Source of the DNA: Halomonas gemina | GTDB lineage: Bacteria > Pseudomonadota > Gammaproteobacteria > Pseudomonadales > Halomonadaceae | Length of the DNA: 64,000 nt | Direction of reading: 5' to 3' | Assembly: GCF_023554995.1 (NCBI RefSeq) | Contig: NZ_JAMJPK010000011.1 | Coordinates: forward strand, 20,122 to 84,121 | Part shown: one piece after another, positions 46,170 to 57,524 of the stretch | Layout of the letters: the number at the start of each line of letters is the position of its first letter | How positions within the stretch are numbered: position 1 is the stretch's first letter | The notes under the pieces: model-generated | What the model saw: the letters and a program-made list of their open reading frames with translations, nothing else | Told to the model about the DNA's origin: nothing | Databases searched by the model: none | Program-made: the position numbers and the translations under genes

Positions 46170-46289
46170 GGTCAGTTCCCCGTGCAGCGAGCCATTCGCG
46201 CCAGTGTGATGCACGGACCAAGCGAACACTACCGCCCGCTCGGCACCGCGAGGCCTCGCCGCGGGTCGCGAACCCCACCGGGACCAACC

Positions 46290-46604
46290 TCAGTCGTAGT
46301 GCACCGCCAGCCAGAGGGTCTCCTCATCCGGGGCCGTCCAGGCGACACGATGCTTGCAGTGGGCGGGAATCACCAGGTGGTCGCCCGGGCCGAGCGTCAC
46401 CGGCTCGCCGTTCTCGAAGGCCACCACCCCCTTGCCCTTGAGCACCAGCACCCACTCGTGGCGCGGCTGGTCGTACCAGCCACTGTCGGGCGAGGTGTGG
46501 CCTCGCGACACGATGCGCTCCACCGTCACCGCGCGGCCGCTCACGACCTCCTCGAACAGCTCTTGATTGAGGCCCTCGGGTATCGCCTCGAACAGGTTCG
46601 CCAT
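46290..46604 (-). CDS. Single-domain cupin protein
   Basis: A 104-residue small beta-barrel: RGHTSPDSGWYDQPRHEWVLVLKG (cupin motif 1; H...E) and LGPGDHLVIPAHCKHRVAW (motif 2). Metal ligands are plausible. It resembles cupins thought to bind small acids; the function is unknown. ATG 46604 follows GAGGAG. A UUCG-loop terminator lies 130 bases upstream on the same strand. Confidence 0.87.
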   Translation of the reverse strand: MANLFEAIPEGLNQELFEEVVSGRAVTVERIVSRGHTSPDSGWYDQPRHEWVLVLKGKGVVAFENGEPVTLGPGDHLVIPAHCKHRVAWTAPDEETLWLAVHYD

Positions 46605-46986
46605 CGCCTTGCGCTCCTCGACATGGGCGATCATGCGCCGCGGCATGACCGAATGATTCCTGGCACCGCTGCGATGACCATAGCAGCCTCGGCCCCGGTA
46701 GCGGGCGAATCTCGTTCGGCCATGTGCGACGCATAAAAAAGGCCCCCCGAAGGGGACCAGTTGGAGCACGCCAGCTCACTCGGTGAATCGCCATCTGGTT
46801 CGGCGATCATGGCCATCCCTTTGCGAGGATCGCGCCAGAAATACTAGCTTCTCTTTCAATACAATAGGTTATAAAAAGCACCCAGTTCAGGGTCCGGGTC
46901 CGGGCCGAGCGATATCATGCGGCACTGCACCATACGGGCGCCTTCCGGCCGCGGGGTGCGCCATGGCGAGGCAGTGCCACACCGGC
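46605..46986. other. 382-bp gap: AT-rich island, terminator and possible short transcript
   Basis: Between the cupin gene and the P-type ATPase there is an AT-rich stretch at 46840-46880 and a strong minus-strand terminator at 46735-46758. A 61-codon minus-strand frame (46816 to 46631, AAAGGG before its ATG) crosses the terminator and is probably not a protein gene. Confidence 0.5.
46735..46758 (-). terminator. Rho-independent terminator with UUCG tetraloop
   Basis: On the minus strand GGTCCCC-TTCG-GGGGGCC is followed by TTTTTT. It may end the P-type ATPase transcript or a short RNA starting in the AT-rich stretch near 46850. Confidence 0.85.
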
Positions 46987-49725
<2,739 letters not shown>

Positions 49726-49889
49726 GGCTCCTCCCCCTGTCGCGCCCTTGCCTTCCCAGAGCCGGCACGCCATCGGTCCGGTTTCCTACGCTTCTCGCAC
49801 ATTCCTGCCTCGCCGGACAAGCCGAGTTGCTGCAAAACCCTTCCATCACGCATGCTGCCTCTCCAGTCCAGTTCGCCAGGAGACCCTCC

Positions 49890-50777
49890 ATGACCCAGCC
49901 TCGCCTCGGCTTCATCGGCATCGGCCTGATGGGCAACCCCATGACACGCCGGCTGCTGGCCGCGGGATTCGACGTGACCGTGTGGAACCGCACCCCCGCC
50001 AAGGCCGCCCCCCTGGGCGAGGCCGGCGCCCGGGTGGCTGGCTCGATCGACGAACTGATGGAAGCAGTGGACGTGGTACTGCTCTGCCTGGCTAACACCG
50101 CCGTGGTGGAGGACGTGGTGTTCGGCGAGGGGGGCGTGGCCCAGCACGGACGTGCCGACCAGCGGCTGGTCGACCTCTCCAGCAGCGACCCCGCCGCGAC
50201 GCGTGACTTCGCCGACTGGCTCGAGAGCGAATGCGGCATGCGCTGGGTGGATGCACCGGTCTCCGGTGGTGTTGCCGGCGCCGAGGCGGGCAGCCTGGCC
50301 ATCATGTGCGGCGGCGACGTCGGGGATATCGAGGCGATCCGGCCAGTGCTGGCGCCCCTCTCCGCCCGGGTGACCCATATGGGTCCGGTGGGCAGCGGCC
50401 AGGTGACCAAGGTCTGCAACCAGATGGTGGTCGGCTGCCAGGCGGCGGTGCTGGCCGAAATGGTGGCCCTGGCCGAGTCGAGCGGCGTGGACGCCACCCG
50501 GCTCACCGAGGCACTGGCCGACGGCTTTGCCGATTCCAAGCCCTTCCGGATCCTCACCCCGCGCATGGCGGCGAGCGACTTCGCCGACCCGCCCTGGCAC
50601 CTGCGCACCCTGCTCAAGGACCTGGACATGGCGGTGGCCCAGAGCCAGCGCAGCGGCAGCGCCACGCCCATGAGCGGCTTGGCCGCCCAGCTGATGCGCG
50701 CCCAGGCCAGGCACGGCCACGCCGAGCACGACCCGGCGATCCTGGTGGAGGCCTATCGTCCGGCAGGGGGGCGGTGA
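49890..50777 (+). CDS. NAD(P)-dependent beta-hydroxyacid dehydrogenase (3-HIBADH family)
   Basis: A 295-residue protein: Rossmann GFIGIGLMGNPM, substrate loop DAPVSGGVAGAEAG, catalytic Lys in GSGQVTKVCNQM, and the C-terminal KDLDMAV. The family includes tartronate-semialdehyde reductase and 3-hydroxyisobutyrate dehydrogenase; the exact acid is unknown. AGGAG precedes ATG 49890. Confidence 0.92.
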   Translation: MTQPRLGFIGIGLMGNPMTRRLLAAGFDVTVWNRTPAKAAPLGEAGARVAGSIDELMEAVDVVLLCLANTAVVEDVVFGEGGVAQHGRADQRLVDLSSSDPAATRDFADWLESECGMRWVDAPVSGGVAGAEAGSLAIMCGGDVGDIEAIRPVLAPLSARVTHMGPVGSGQVTKVCNQMVVGCQAAVLAEMVALAESSGVDATRLTEALADGFADSKPFRILTPRMAASDFADPPWHLRTLLKDLDMAVAQSQRSGSATPMSGLAAQLMRAQARHGHAEHDPAILVEAYRPAGGR

Positions 50778-50852
50778 TTTGTCGCCACCGTCGCCCTTCC
50801 GTACACTTGTTTGATTCATTCCAACTCCCGACGACCTGCCGAGGCACGACCC

Positions 50853-51388
50853 ATGGCGTTTGATTCCACCTCCACCTATGTGGCCACCGAGGCCCTCAAG
50901 CAGGCGGTGAACGCCGCCGTGACCCTGGAGCGCCCGCTGCTGATCAAGGGCGAGCCGGGCACCGGCAAGACCCTGCTCGCCGAGGAGCTGGCGGCCTCCC
51001 TGGGCACCCGACTGCACACCTGGCACATCAAGTCCTCCACCAAGGCGGCCCAGGGGCTCTACGAGTACGACGCGGTCAGCCGCCTGCGCGACTCCCAACT
51101 GGGCGTGGAGGGCGTCGAGAACGTCGCCAACTACATCAAGCCCGGCAAGCTCTGGGAGGCCTTCACCGCGGATGAGCGGGTGGTGCTGCTGATCGACGAG
51201 ATCGACAAGGCGGACATCGAGTTCCCCAACGACCTGCTCCAGGAGCTGGATCGCATGGAGTTCCATGTCTACGAGACCGGCGAGACCATCACCGCCCGTC
51301 ACCGCCCGATCATCGTCATCACCTCCAACAACGAGAAGGAGCTGCCCGACGCCTTCCTGCGCCGCTGCTTCTTCCACTACATCGAGTT
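50853..51388 (+). pseudogene. MoxR-family AAA ATPase, truncated by foreign DNA
   Basis: 178 authentic codons: Walker A GEPGTGKTLLAEELA, Walker B VVLLIDEIDKAD, sensor 1 IVITSNNEKELPDAFLRRC. The family continues FFHYIEFP..., but after GAG (51384-51386) the sequence changes to AT-rich DNA and reads LIYRAVLQ. An in-frame hybrid tail of 51 codons runs to a stop at 51540-51542. About 100 residues of the AAA lid are lost. MoxR normally pairs with a VWA-domain gene downstream; that gene is not in the window. Confidence 0.9.
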
Positions 51389-51550
51389 AATATACCGAGC
51401 GGTCTTGCAGAGTGTTGATTCGACAGGGGTCTTTCCCAGGGACTGCCCACTGAGTATAGCAAATATGTACCACCACATGCACCATCTAAAGGGTACGCTC
51501 GGCATCTCTGACGAGATACTCGGCATCCCTCCTGCCCAGTGAACACTAAC

Positions 51551-51687
51551 GTAATGCCCAAACAGTCTATACAATCTCTTGCCAAATACCCTCACAATTG
51601 ATCTAGACAAACAGAAGCTAAACAGCTTTAGTAATGCCACAATGATCTAAACAATCTCTTGCCAAAGTCCATTTCATTTAATCTAGA
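51551..51687. repeat. Two imperfect 57-bp direct repeats
   Basis: Copy 1 is 51551-51607 and copy 2 is 51631-51687, an 80-bp period. Both start GTAATGCC, share ACAATCTCTTGCCAAA, and end ATCTAGA. The middle parts diverge. Equal length and conserved blocks point to protein-binding sites, possibly for replication, packaging or recombination. Confidence 0.75.
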
Positions 51688-52040
51688 TTGCCCCCTCCTT
51701 CGCCTTCCTGTCCTGTCCCGAAAGATTACATATATAACTAAATAATCACTATAGACCACTCTCTTATAACTATCCTCTATACCCACTCTTCTCTAATGTG
51801 CCTGCCCATTGGTACGTATAACAAAGATTATGTTAAATGCATGATCCCTGTACGCCCTCCCCTACCGTATGCCCACGATATGCCCAAGTATCTAGCCACG
51901 CCTGCATACTCTCCACTCGCCAGCATCGTCTACACAGGTACTCGACACGACCACTATTGAGCACACCTGTCAGGATTGTAGAGTCCACTGGCAAGGGGGG
52001 GTTGCGTACTGTTAAGCCCGTATATACCCCTAAAACTAAC

Positions 52041-52077
52041 GAAAAAACCCCCTGAACCAACTTACGGTAAAGGGGGT
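52041..52077 (-). terminator. Rho-independent terminator after the tape measure gene
   Basis: On the minus strand ACCCCCT and AGGGGGT form a 7-bp stem with an inner ACC/GGT pairing in the loop, followed by TTTTT. It lies 185 bases past the tape measure stop and closes the terL-tape measure operon. Confidence 0.85.
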
Positions 52078-52098
52078 AATCAACCTACGGTGAGGGGG
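52053..52098. repeat. Two adjacent 22-24-bp direct repeats
   Basis: The words tgaaccaacttacggtaaag and taatcaacctacggtgag, each followed by GGGG, lie head to tail. The first forms part of the terminator hairpin. Confidence 0.6.
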
Positions 52099-52261
52099 TC
52101 TATCAACATCTTTTTAAGCCCCAGATGGTCGGAGACTATCGCCTCCTTTCAAAGAGCTTCAAAGGGGTACCCTACCCTACCCCCTACCCAGCACCCTTCA
52201 AAGCGTTTCTGGGTATCTGTAGCCAGCTACTAGCCTAGAAAACGTACCTAGAAGACAGGTC

Positions 52262-54478
52262 TTACTTCTCTACCATCTGTTGGCTTGCTGAACTTGACCG
52301 AAGCACAGAATTGAAGTGTCTTTCAAATTGACTGCTAATCTCCCCTGCAAGGTCTTGAGCATCCATATTCGAGCCTTCGACGTTTACCGTAATCGGGGCA
52401 TCAATGTTGTAGGTGGATTCCTGCCTGTTATTGGTGTTGGGTTGCAGTGTAGAGGAGTCGTAAGGCTGGAAACCACCCCCTAGCAAGTCTTTCAAGAAAC
52501 TAAGATCAAGCTTAGGAGACGCAACACTTACATCAATTTCAGGAAGAGACAGCCCCTTCAGGGACTTAAAGTACTCATCAATATTGGAGTCGTTCAGTTG
52601 ATGGAAGACTTCAGGCTTAGGGATATTCAGTTCAGGGGGGTTGATAGGTGCAGGGTTGTACGGCAGCACTTCAACACTGTGTACAGGTAAGGGGTCATTT
52701 GTACCACTCTCAAACCACCCTTTCACCCTATCAAAGAAGGGTTCAGAGTCTACAGTTACATCAATACCCCGTTCTTCTGCCCTTCGAGTAATCCAATCCT
52801 TGGGGGCTTCATCCTTGGCTTTATCGTACTCGTTATATACGTCAATACCAATCTTAGCAGCTTCCCAAGCAGACCAAACCTGAGCAAGCCCCGGTACTCT
52901 CTTTGTGGTAGCTTTAGCCGTCTCTTTAGCGGCAGCACCAGGGAGGGTCTTAGGAATCTTAGAGGTAGCTGTACCAATCTTGGTGACTGTCCCAAGGATA
53001 CCGCCAAACATCCGCCCTACCATCTTCAGGGGGCCTTTCAAGGCATAGAGTAACCCAGCAATCAAGCCAAGCTGTACCGCCCATTCTGCCATTGACCTAT
53101 CACGATCAAAGTCAATCAAGAGATCACTAAGAGCCTGTACACCAACAAACAACAGGAAGAGAGTTCTTAGGGGTTTCACTGTTGCCGTAATAGCAGCACC
53201 AAGACCCTTGAAGGCTAGTTCATTCTCCCCTACAAACTCAGTTACCTTGGGGAGATGCATGTTCAATGCACCGAACAACTCAATAGGCGTTTCTAGCATA
53301 TTGCCGAGATGAACAGAGGCAGCACCAAGAGCCATCCATAACGGTTCAGCCCTTACAATGGCTTCAGAAGACTGGTTAACTACATTCCTGATTGCCTTAT
53401 CAAAGCCACTGTCGTTTAGTGTCTTGTTGGCAAGCCAAGCGTTAGTTCGGAAGCGTCCAAAGGCAGCACCAGTGTTGTTCATTGCCTCTTCCAAGGCACC
53501 ACCAGCGTTAGCCATCCTCATTAGTTCTTCAGAGAGTTCAGGGTATACGTCTTCCGCCTGAATCTGGCCTAGCTCCATCGCTTTGTTAAGAGCCGCTACA
53601 TCGGCGTTACCATCTTCCTTGATATACCCTGTAGAGCGTGCAAGGGCTTGAATAAAACCAGGGAGGGCTTCACCGATTTGCCCACGTACTTCTTCACTAT
53701 AAAGCTGTCCCTTCGAGATGGTTTGGGTAAGGCCCCGGTACACCCCCTCCATTTGGGTAGCACTAAGGTTCAATACACGACTGTAAGAGCTTACAGCGGT
53801 GAAGATGCCCCTTACCCCCTCCCCTTCGAGTGTGGTCCCTTTAGCGGCTGCTGACAGTTGCATAAAGGACTGACTTGAATCACCGATGAAGGTGCCAAGG
53901 TCTTTGGACAGCTTAACGAGATATTCAAAGTCTTTGATTGCCTGTTGTCGTGAACCAGTAGCAGCAACTAGCCCCGACTGAATACCTTGGTAGGTCTGGT
54001 ACGCCTGAGAGGAACGGATAGCAGCATAACCACCAGCAGCAGCACTAGCGACAGTTGGAAGGACTGAACGGCTCCTTTCCCTTATAGACTGGCGTTGTTT
54101 GGTTGGTGTCCTGTTGTACCTCTTCTGAGCATACGTAGCACTATCGGTAGAACGTTTGAGTTCTCGATAACGGTTGTTGATATCCGTTAGAAGTCTCTTA
54201 CGTTTCTCAAGGGAAATATCCCCGGCTCGATAAGCTTGATTGATCTTACTAAAGTCTTGGCGTACTTGAGAGAGAGCCCCACCAAGTTTGTTGTACCTCT
54301 TTTGAAGGGCTGTGATACCTGCTACTTGCTTCTTTACTGGTGCTGTAGAACGGCGAACACCATCACCGAAACGGTTAACCTTCTTTGCTGTGTCGGTAAG
54401 GGATCGTTCAAACTTATCAAGGTTTCGGGTATCAATTGTGAAACCAAGATTAGCGAAGAGGCTGGCGATTTGTGACAT
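52262..54478 (-). CDS. Phage tape measure protein
   Basis: A 738-residue protein. The N-terminal ~200 residues are helical and charged, with the tape-measure N-domain pattern (LGFTIDTRNLDKFERSLTDT; GYAAIRSSQAYQTYQGIQSG). DLGTFIGDSSQSFMQLSAAA and YRGLTQTISKGQLYSEEVRG follow. The middle carries hydrophobic segments (WAVQLGLIAGLLYALKG), and the C-terminus is variable. At the usual ~1.5 Å per residue the tail would be about 110 nm. It starts 9 bases after terL. No tail tube, chaperone or tip gene follows, only a terminator. Confidence 0.88.
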   Translation of the reverse strand: MSQIASLFANLGFTIDTRNLDKFERSLTDTAKKVNRFGDGVRRSTAPVKKQVAGITALQKRYNKLGGALSQVRQDFSKINQAYRAGDISLEKRKRLLTDINNRYRELKRSTDSATYAQKRYNRTPTKQRQSIRERSRSVLPTVASAAAGGYAAIRSSQAYQTYQGIQSGLVAATGSRQQAIKDFEYLVKLSKDLGTFIGDSSQSFMQLSAAAKGTTLEGEGVRGIFTAVSSYSRVLNLSATQMEGVYRGLTQTISKGQLYSEEVRGQIGEALPGFIQALARSTGYIKEDGNADVAALNKAMELGQIQAEDVYPELSEELMRMANAGGALEEAMNNTGAAFGRFRTNAWLANKTLNDSGFDKAIRNVVNQSSEAIVRAEPLWMALGAASVHLGNMLETPIELFGALNMHLPKVTEFVGENELAFKGLGAAITATVKPLRTLFLLFVGVQALSDLLIDFDRDRSMAEWAVQLGLIAGLLYALKGPLKMVGRMFGGILGTVTKIGTATSKIPKTLPGAAAKETAKATTKRVPGLAQVWSAWEAAKIGIDVYNEYDKAKDEAPKDWITRRAEERGIDVTVDSEPFFDRVKGWFESGTNDPLPVHSVEVLPYNPAPINPPELNIPKPEVFHQLNDSNIDEYFKSLKGLSLPEIDVSVASPKLDLSFLKDLLGGGFQPYDSSTLQPNTNNRQESTYNIDAPITVNVEGSNMDAQDLAGEISSQFERHFNSVLRSSSASQQMVEK

Positions 54479-54487
54479 TTGTTTTCC

Positions 54488-55987
54488 TTAGAGTAGAGTG
54501 CTGCCGCCTAGACTTCTAAGACGGGCATTATCTTTGTTGGGGAGTTTGATCGAAGGGATAAGGTTGCCTTTAACCAAGTTGTTATAGCAATCCGAAAGAC
54601 TATCGATTTCATCATCGAAAAATTTGTTGCGCTTTCCGGTAAAGTTCTCGATGTTGGTATATGTTTCTTGGTCGAATACATCTTTCAGGATATGTACCTT
54701 CCCTTCCTGTAGCGCAAGTAAGAAAGGTTCAGCCCTACTAAGCTTGCTTCCTCGTGTCTTACTGAGTACTACCTTTGAACCTTCCGACATTAACCTAGCT
54801 TTCCGAAGGTCAGAGGAGTGCTTACCAGCAGCACCAGGGTCAACAGGGATAGACACGTAAACGCCTGTACCATCGTCTTTAGCTGCTTTGATAAGGGCTT
54901 GTTCCACTACGGCTGAACGGTCTTTGAGCTTCACCATATCAAGGATATAGAAATCACCAGTAGACTTGTCATATGAACACTTGATACCAACAGAGGCGTC
55001 TGGATTCGGTGAGGCTTCAGAAGGTTTACTAGCGGCAAAGTCCCACGCTCTCATTGTGGGGAGTCCCAAAGGAATATCACTTAAAGCAATCTCTCTAAAG
55101 TATTCCCTTTTGGCGTATCCTTCAGCGGTACTTGAAGCTAACCAGTTACCATCATAAAGCTTTTCTTTCTCTACTCGTTCCATATTAAGAAGGTTGAAAC
55201 GGTATTGGGGGTCGTGCTTCAAGATGTATGGGTTATCATCAACGTTACCTGAGATGAAAACAAACGGAAGAGCAAAGGTACTTGTCTCTTTACCGTACAG
55301 GTCTTCGATTTCCTTTCTTGTTTGGAAGAATTCAATAGCTCCATTCTTTTGAAGAAAGTATGTTGTCTTCCCGTCCATCTCCTTCTTAGGGAAACCATCC
55401 TCTGTAAGATAACCGCCCTTCTCAAGCCAAGACCTCATGTAGCTATCTTTTTCGGGGTTACAGGTAATCGTAAGCTGAGGTTTGTACTTGGACTTGCCCC
55501 TTAAACGGGAGATAAGGTAAACAACATCAGATTCCTGAATGCCCAGTTCCGCCCCTTCTTCGATATGCATTGAACACTGCATAGACTGGAAGTCAGATTT
55601 GTTGTTGTCGATATAGTGAAGCTTTACAAAGGCACCATTAGGGAAGCGGGCAACATTACTAATACCGTTGAAAGAAACTCCATAAGGTTCCCACTCTTGC
55701 CGGATGGTTTCCCAGAATGAACCACCTTGAGTAAGAGCATTCTTGTTGTGACGAAGGACGGTACAAACGTAATGGGGATCATTCATTGCCCTAAGGAAGA
55801 TACGATGAATAGAAGTCTGGGTCTTACCACTTGCAGCAGCACCGCCCATTACTACAATTGTCGCGTCTTCCTCTTGGGTGTACATCTCTTGCTTCTTCGA
55901 TAGTGGCGCATGGATGGGGATTTCTGATAACTCTTCTTGTGAGAGGTGAAATTTATATTCACGACTCTTCACGAATCGTTTGGCCAT
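54488..55987 (-). CDS. Phage terminase large subunit (TerL)
   Basis: A 499-residue packaging motor. The ATPase has Walker A GGAAASGKT (residues 48-56) and Walker B SMHIEE (about 139-144). The RNase H-like nuclease has acidic residues in MRAWDFAASK, IPVDPGAAGKHSSDL and FFDDEIDSLSDCYNN. The protein is complete. No small terminase is recognisable next to it. AAAGGAG precedes ATG 55987. The leader contains a perfect 20-bp inverted repeat and lies after the capsid terminator. Confidence 0.93.
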   Translation of the reverse strand: MAKRFVKSREYKFHLSQEELSEIPIHAPLSKKQEMYTQEEDATIVVMGGAAASGKTQTSIHRIFLRAMNDPHYVCTVLRHNKNALTQGGSFWETIRQEWEPYGVSFNGISNVARFPNGAFVKLHYIDNNKSDFQSMQCSMHIEEGAELGIQESDVVYLISRLRGKSKYKPQLTITCNPEKDSYMRSWLEKGGYLTEDGFPKKEMDGKTTYFLQKNGAIEFFQTRKEIEDLYGKETSTFALPFVFISGNVDDNPYILKHDPQYRFNLLNMERVEKEKLYDGNWLASSTAEGYAKREYFREIALSDIPLGLPTMRAWDFAASKPSEASPNPDASVGIKCSYDKSTGDFYILDMVKLKDRSAVVEQALIKAAKDDGTGVYVSIPVDPGAAGKHSSDLRKARLMSEGSKVVLSKTRGSKLSRAEPFLLALQEGKVHILKDVFDQETYTNIENFTGKRNKFFDDEIDSLSDCYNNLVKGNLIPSIKLPNKDNARLRSLGGSTLL

Positions 55988-56006
55988 ATTGTTCTCCTTT
56001 ACTAGT

Positions 56007-56091
56007 CTTTTCAGAGGTAATTAGCCGTGCTAGTTAGTTACTAGGGGGCTAGGTACAGGTAAGTTTCAAGAGGCTAATTACCTCTGAAAAG
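56007..56091 (-). repeat. Perfect 20-bp inverted repeat in the terL leader
   Basis: CTTTTCAGAGGTAATTAGCC at 56007-56026 is exactly complementary to the sequence at 56072-56091, with a 45-base loop. There is no T-tract, so it is not a usual terminator. On the minus-strand RNA it would be a long duplex just before the terL ribosome site, like an RNase III processing site. The loop holds the word GCTAGGTACAGG. Confidence 0.88.
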
Positions 56092-56098
56092 CAGGCAT

Positions 56099-56123
56099 AA
56101 AAAAGGGGACTACAGGTTTCCCC
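56099..56123 (-). terminator. Terminator after the major capsid gene
   Basis: On the minus strand GGGGA and TCCCC form a short stem with a nine-base loop, followed by TTTTTT. The capsid stop is 29 bases upstream. The stem is short, so termination may be partial. Confidence 0.7.
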
Positions 56124-56151
56124 ATAGCCCCCTGAAGGTTGTTACTACTCT

Positions 56152-57159
56152 TTACGCGAAGTCTACCTTGATGGTAGCGCCGACACTTTCAAGAATCGGA
56201 AGAGCGTTGGTTTCGGAGGTAACTTCTACATATCGGTCCCTTGGGTCTCTAATGGTCTTGGCAAAGGAACGAGCGCCGCCCCGTGACAGCCCTGTCATGC
56301 TGTTCTCAGGTCCGTAGAACGTTTTACCGACTTGGGTACGGGGTACAAAGAGGCCAGCACCAGGGGCAAGGATAGAGTCCTTAGAGCCGCTTGCCAGAGT
56401 GAAGGTATCGTTATAGTTGATAATCGTGGTGCCCCCAAAGTTAATAGCTTGGTAGCCTGCACCAACATCACCCATTTCATTTACCAACGGGTTGGGGCCA
56501 GCCATCCCCAGTTCAAAGGCTCGTACAAGATCACCGTTAGCCACCAGCCACTCGAAGAGGTCTTCAGAAGCGAACAAGACATAACCCGAACTTCGACCAC
56601 TGATAAGACCCGCTTTACCTTCGTTCTGGAGCTCTCGGAATTGCTTCAGGGTATCGCCGGGTTGACTATAGGACAGGGTTTTCTGCCCCTGCTGTACGCC
56701 AAACTCTTCAGCAAGATCATAGGTGCCGTAGTTGTCAGTAACCAACTTGGCATCAAACAGCATTTTGTTTTGGATATGTTCTAGATGTAGATCAATATTT
56801 TCTGCGTGATCCTCTAGGTGTTCTGCGATTACACTGGCAAGTTGTGCTTGACCTTCAGAGTCAAAGGCACGGATACCCGCGATGTTGTCACGACTGATAA
56901 GGCTGGATTGTGGCCAGTGCGGGATTTTAAGTACGTGCTGGGCATACTCTCGATCAGCCACGGTATTCTTATCAGCGGTAGAACGGAGCTTGTCGCTCAG
57001 GGTCTTGATAGAGCCATCACGGATATCAAAAGTAATGTTGTCTTGAGCACTCATACGGGGCTTGAAGAAGCCCATGGAGCTAATCAGGCCGGGCTTTGCG
57101 GGTACGCGGCTAATAGCTTCAGTACGGTCTGCAATGAGATCGTTATTGATTACTGACAT
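56152..57159 (-). CDS. Major capsid protein (phage lambda gpE family)
   Basis: A 335-residue protein of the gpE/PF03864 type. It has the N-terminal region GFFKPRMSAQDNITFDIRDG, YAQHVLKIPHWPQSSLISRD (the loop linking to the decoration site in gpE-like capsids), and GYQAINFGGTTIINYND. The C-terminal barrel has RDPRDRYVEVTSETNALPIL. No head maturation protease is present, and gpE-like capsids normally form with scaffold and protease. GAACC precedes ATG 57159. It follows the decoration protein by 14 bases. Confidence 0.9.
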   Translation of the reverse strand: MSVINNDLIADRTEAISRVPAKPGLISSMGFFKPRMSAQDNITFDIRDGSIKTLSDKLRSTADKNTVADREYAQHVLKIPHWPQSSLISRDNIAGIRAFDSEGQAQLASVIAEHLEDHAENIDLHLEHIQNKMLFDAKLVTDNYGTYDLAEEFGVQQGQKTLSYSQPGDTLKQFRELQNEGKAGLISGRSSGYVLFASEDLFEWLVANGDLVRAFELGMAGPNPLVNEMGDVGAGYQAINFGGTTIINYNDTFTLASGSKDSILAPGAGLFVPRTQVGKTFYGPENSMTGLSRGGARSFAKTIRDPRDRYVEVTSETNALPILESVGATIKVDFA

Positions 57160-57173
57160 GTGTTATGGTTCCT

Positions 57174-57506
57174 TTACTTGTTGTTAATTACGACAATGCC
57201 TTTAGCTTCAAGCATTGCATCAATGTCGGCTTGAACAGCATCGTTATAGTTGAGTTTCTGACGGTCAACAGTACTCGGCGTACCACGGGTCATTACTCGG
57301 ACCGGGCTACCAGTACCATCGGTATCTTCAGCGAGAATACCAATAACACCAGTAGAGGTACCGGATACTTTCACACCAGCACTTTCTAGAATGTCACCAG
57401 CTTCACCAGCAACGTTAACGGCTACTGCGTCAAGGTTAACGTCTAGATCGGTAGTATGAACGAGGAAGGTGGAACCCTGACGGGCTTTCACAGTTGCTAC
57501 TTTCAT
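57174..57506 (-). CDS. Head decoration protein (gpD-like)
   Basis: A 110-residue protein rich in small residues: VKARQGSTFLVHTTDLDVNL, ESAGVKVSGTSTGVIGILAED. This fits the lambda gpD/HDPD beta-tulip trimers that cap the capsid. Its place directly before the gpE-like gene, as in lambda, supports the call. The ribosome site is AAAGGAAA. Confidence 0.75.
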   Translation of the reverse strand: MKVATVKARQGSTFLVHTTDLDVNLDAVAVNVAGEAGDILESAGVKVSGTSTGVIGILAEDTDGTGSPVRVMTRGTPSTVDRQKLNYNDAVQADIDAMLEAKGIVVINNK

Positions 57507-57524
57507 TTGTTTTTCCTTTAAAGG

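Larger units (their letters stand above)
51389..52261. other. Left non-coding flank of the element (about 870 bp)
   Basis: No convincing gene. It holds two 57-bp direct repeats (51551 and 51631), AT-rich sequence at 51730-51850, the terminator at 52041-52077, and three TTCAAAG words at 52150-52205. A minus-strand frame at 51833-52060 with a TTG start crosses the terminator and is doubtful. Confidence 0.6.

Noticed and set aside
46631..46816. 61-codon minus-strand frame with AAAGGG before ATG
   Set aside because: It runs through a strong terminator hairpin, so it is more likely part of a leader or small RNA.
51735..51765. T7-like promoter core TCACTATAGA
   Set aside because: Only the initiation core matches; the recognition part upstream does not, and no phage RNA polymerase gene is present.
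51833..52060. 75-codon minus-strand frame with CRRC...C pattern
   Set aside because: It has a TTG start without ribosome site and begins inside the terminator; a small zinc protein cannot be fully excluded.
52262..54478. Tape measure as toxin or transporter because of its hydrophobic segments
   Set aside because: Length, N-terminal domain and position next to terL and capsid genes fit a tape measure better.
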